Below are positions 5,981 through 6,192 of a stretch of 6,192 bases of DNA, piece by piece. Positions within the stretch are counted from its first letter, which is position 1. Each line of letters begins with the position of its first letter. The notes under the pieces were generated by a model that saw only the letters and a program-made list of their open reading frames with translations, was not told where the DNA came from and searched no databases. The stretch spans positions 1-6,192 of the forward strand of contig PMOP01000456.1 in assembly GCA_003161495.1 (NCBI GenBank), given 5' to 3'. A program made the translations under genes and the position numbers. This DNA is from Acidobacteriota bacterium (lineage in GTDB: Bacteria; Acidobacteriota; Terriglobia; Acidiferrales; UBA7541).

Positions 5981-6192
5981 ATGTCCGATCAACCGGCACC
6001 ACCAGCGTCACCAGAAACACCGAGCGCAACTCCTAGCCCCAGCCCCAGTCCCGCGCATCGCTCCGAGGGACACACGGGCGGACCACCGCGCCGCTCCGAA
6101 GGCCATTCGGGAGGCGGAGGAGGACAGCGCCGTGAAGGCGGCGGTCCGGGCGGCCCCGGAGGACCCGGGGGCGGTCCCGGCGGTCCTCGCCG
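5981..6192 (+). CDS. rpsR: Probable ribosomal protein bS18 with long N-terminal extension, 3' partial
   Basis: An ATG at 5981 has a strong AAAGGAAA ribosome site (5969-5976) and opens a frame that runs to the end of the window, giving 70 whole codons. The visible protein is all low complexity: residues 1-25 are Pro/Ser/Ala/Thr-rich, 26-43 contain two copies of RSEGH(T/S)GG, and 44-70 are Gly/Pro/Arg-rich. No S18 core motif is reached, so the name rests on position: rpsF is followed by rpsR in most bacteria, and N-terminally extended S18 proteins occur. A single-strand binding protein gene sometimes lies between the two, but its Gly/Pro-rich part is C-terminal, so it fits less well. The coding frame itself is well supported; the identity is inferred. 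Confidence 0.6.
   Translation, partial: MSDQPAPPASPETPSATPSPSPSPAHRSEGHTGGPPRRSEGHSGGGGGQRREGGGPGGPGGPGGGPGGPR

Noticed and set aside
6108..6192. G-quadruplex-forming region at the end of the window
   Set aside because: The G runs come from glycine and proline codons of a coding sequence with strong third-position GC; no regulatory role can be supported from the fragment.

Overview
The window is a GC-rich, densely packed, single-strand stretch of core bacterial chromosome. All seven coding regions read on the + strand: a TPR-repeat protein (5' end outside the window), ispE, prs, rplY/ctc, pth, rpsF, and the start of what is probably rpsR (3' end outside). The gene order and the protein styles suggest a member of the Acidobacteriota. 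These include a two-domain L25/Ctc, a TPN-less 'TPHN' form of Pth, proline/glycine-rich tails on the ribosomal proteins, and dispersed GTAG-type palindromes between genes. This is an inference from pattern recognition; no marker gene in the window proves it.

Layout. Positions 1-1893 encode a periplasm- or envelope-style TPR protein of unknown role. ispE follows after 15 bp and prs 31 bp after that, so these three look like one transcription unit. A 216-bp gap (3785-4000) carries a pair of inverted REP-like palindromes and a decayed third copy. rplY (4001-4708) is followed by a 147-bp gap with three further short imperfect palindromes, then pth (4856-5452). After a 49-bp AT-rich gap comes rpsF (5502-5936), and after 44 bp a reading frame with an extreme Pro/Ser then Gly/Arg-rich N-terminus (5981 to the end), best explained as an S18 with an N-terminal extension.

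How the genes work together. IspE supplies the isoprenoid precursor pathway (MEP pathway), Prs makes PRPP for nucleotides and some amino acids, L25/Ctc binds 5S rRNA in the large subunit, Pth recycles peptidyl-tRNA, and S6 with S18 forms the platform pair of the small subunit. TPR-ispE-prs-rplY-pth is the same order known from Pseudomonas-type gammaproteobacteria, where lolB sits between the TPR gene and ispE and ychF follows pth. Here lolB and ychF are absent, and rpsF-rpsR follows pth directly.

I found no mobile-element gene, CRISPR array, RNA gene or novel defence system. The points most worth a second look are the REP-like elements, the long low-complexity extensions on three ribosomal proteins, and the unusual translation starts of ispE and prs.
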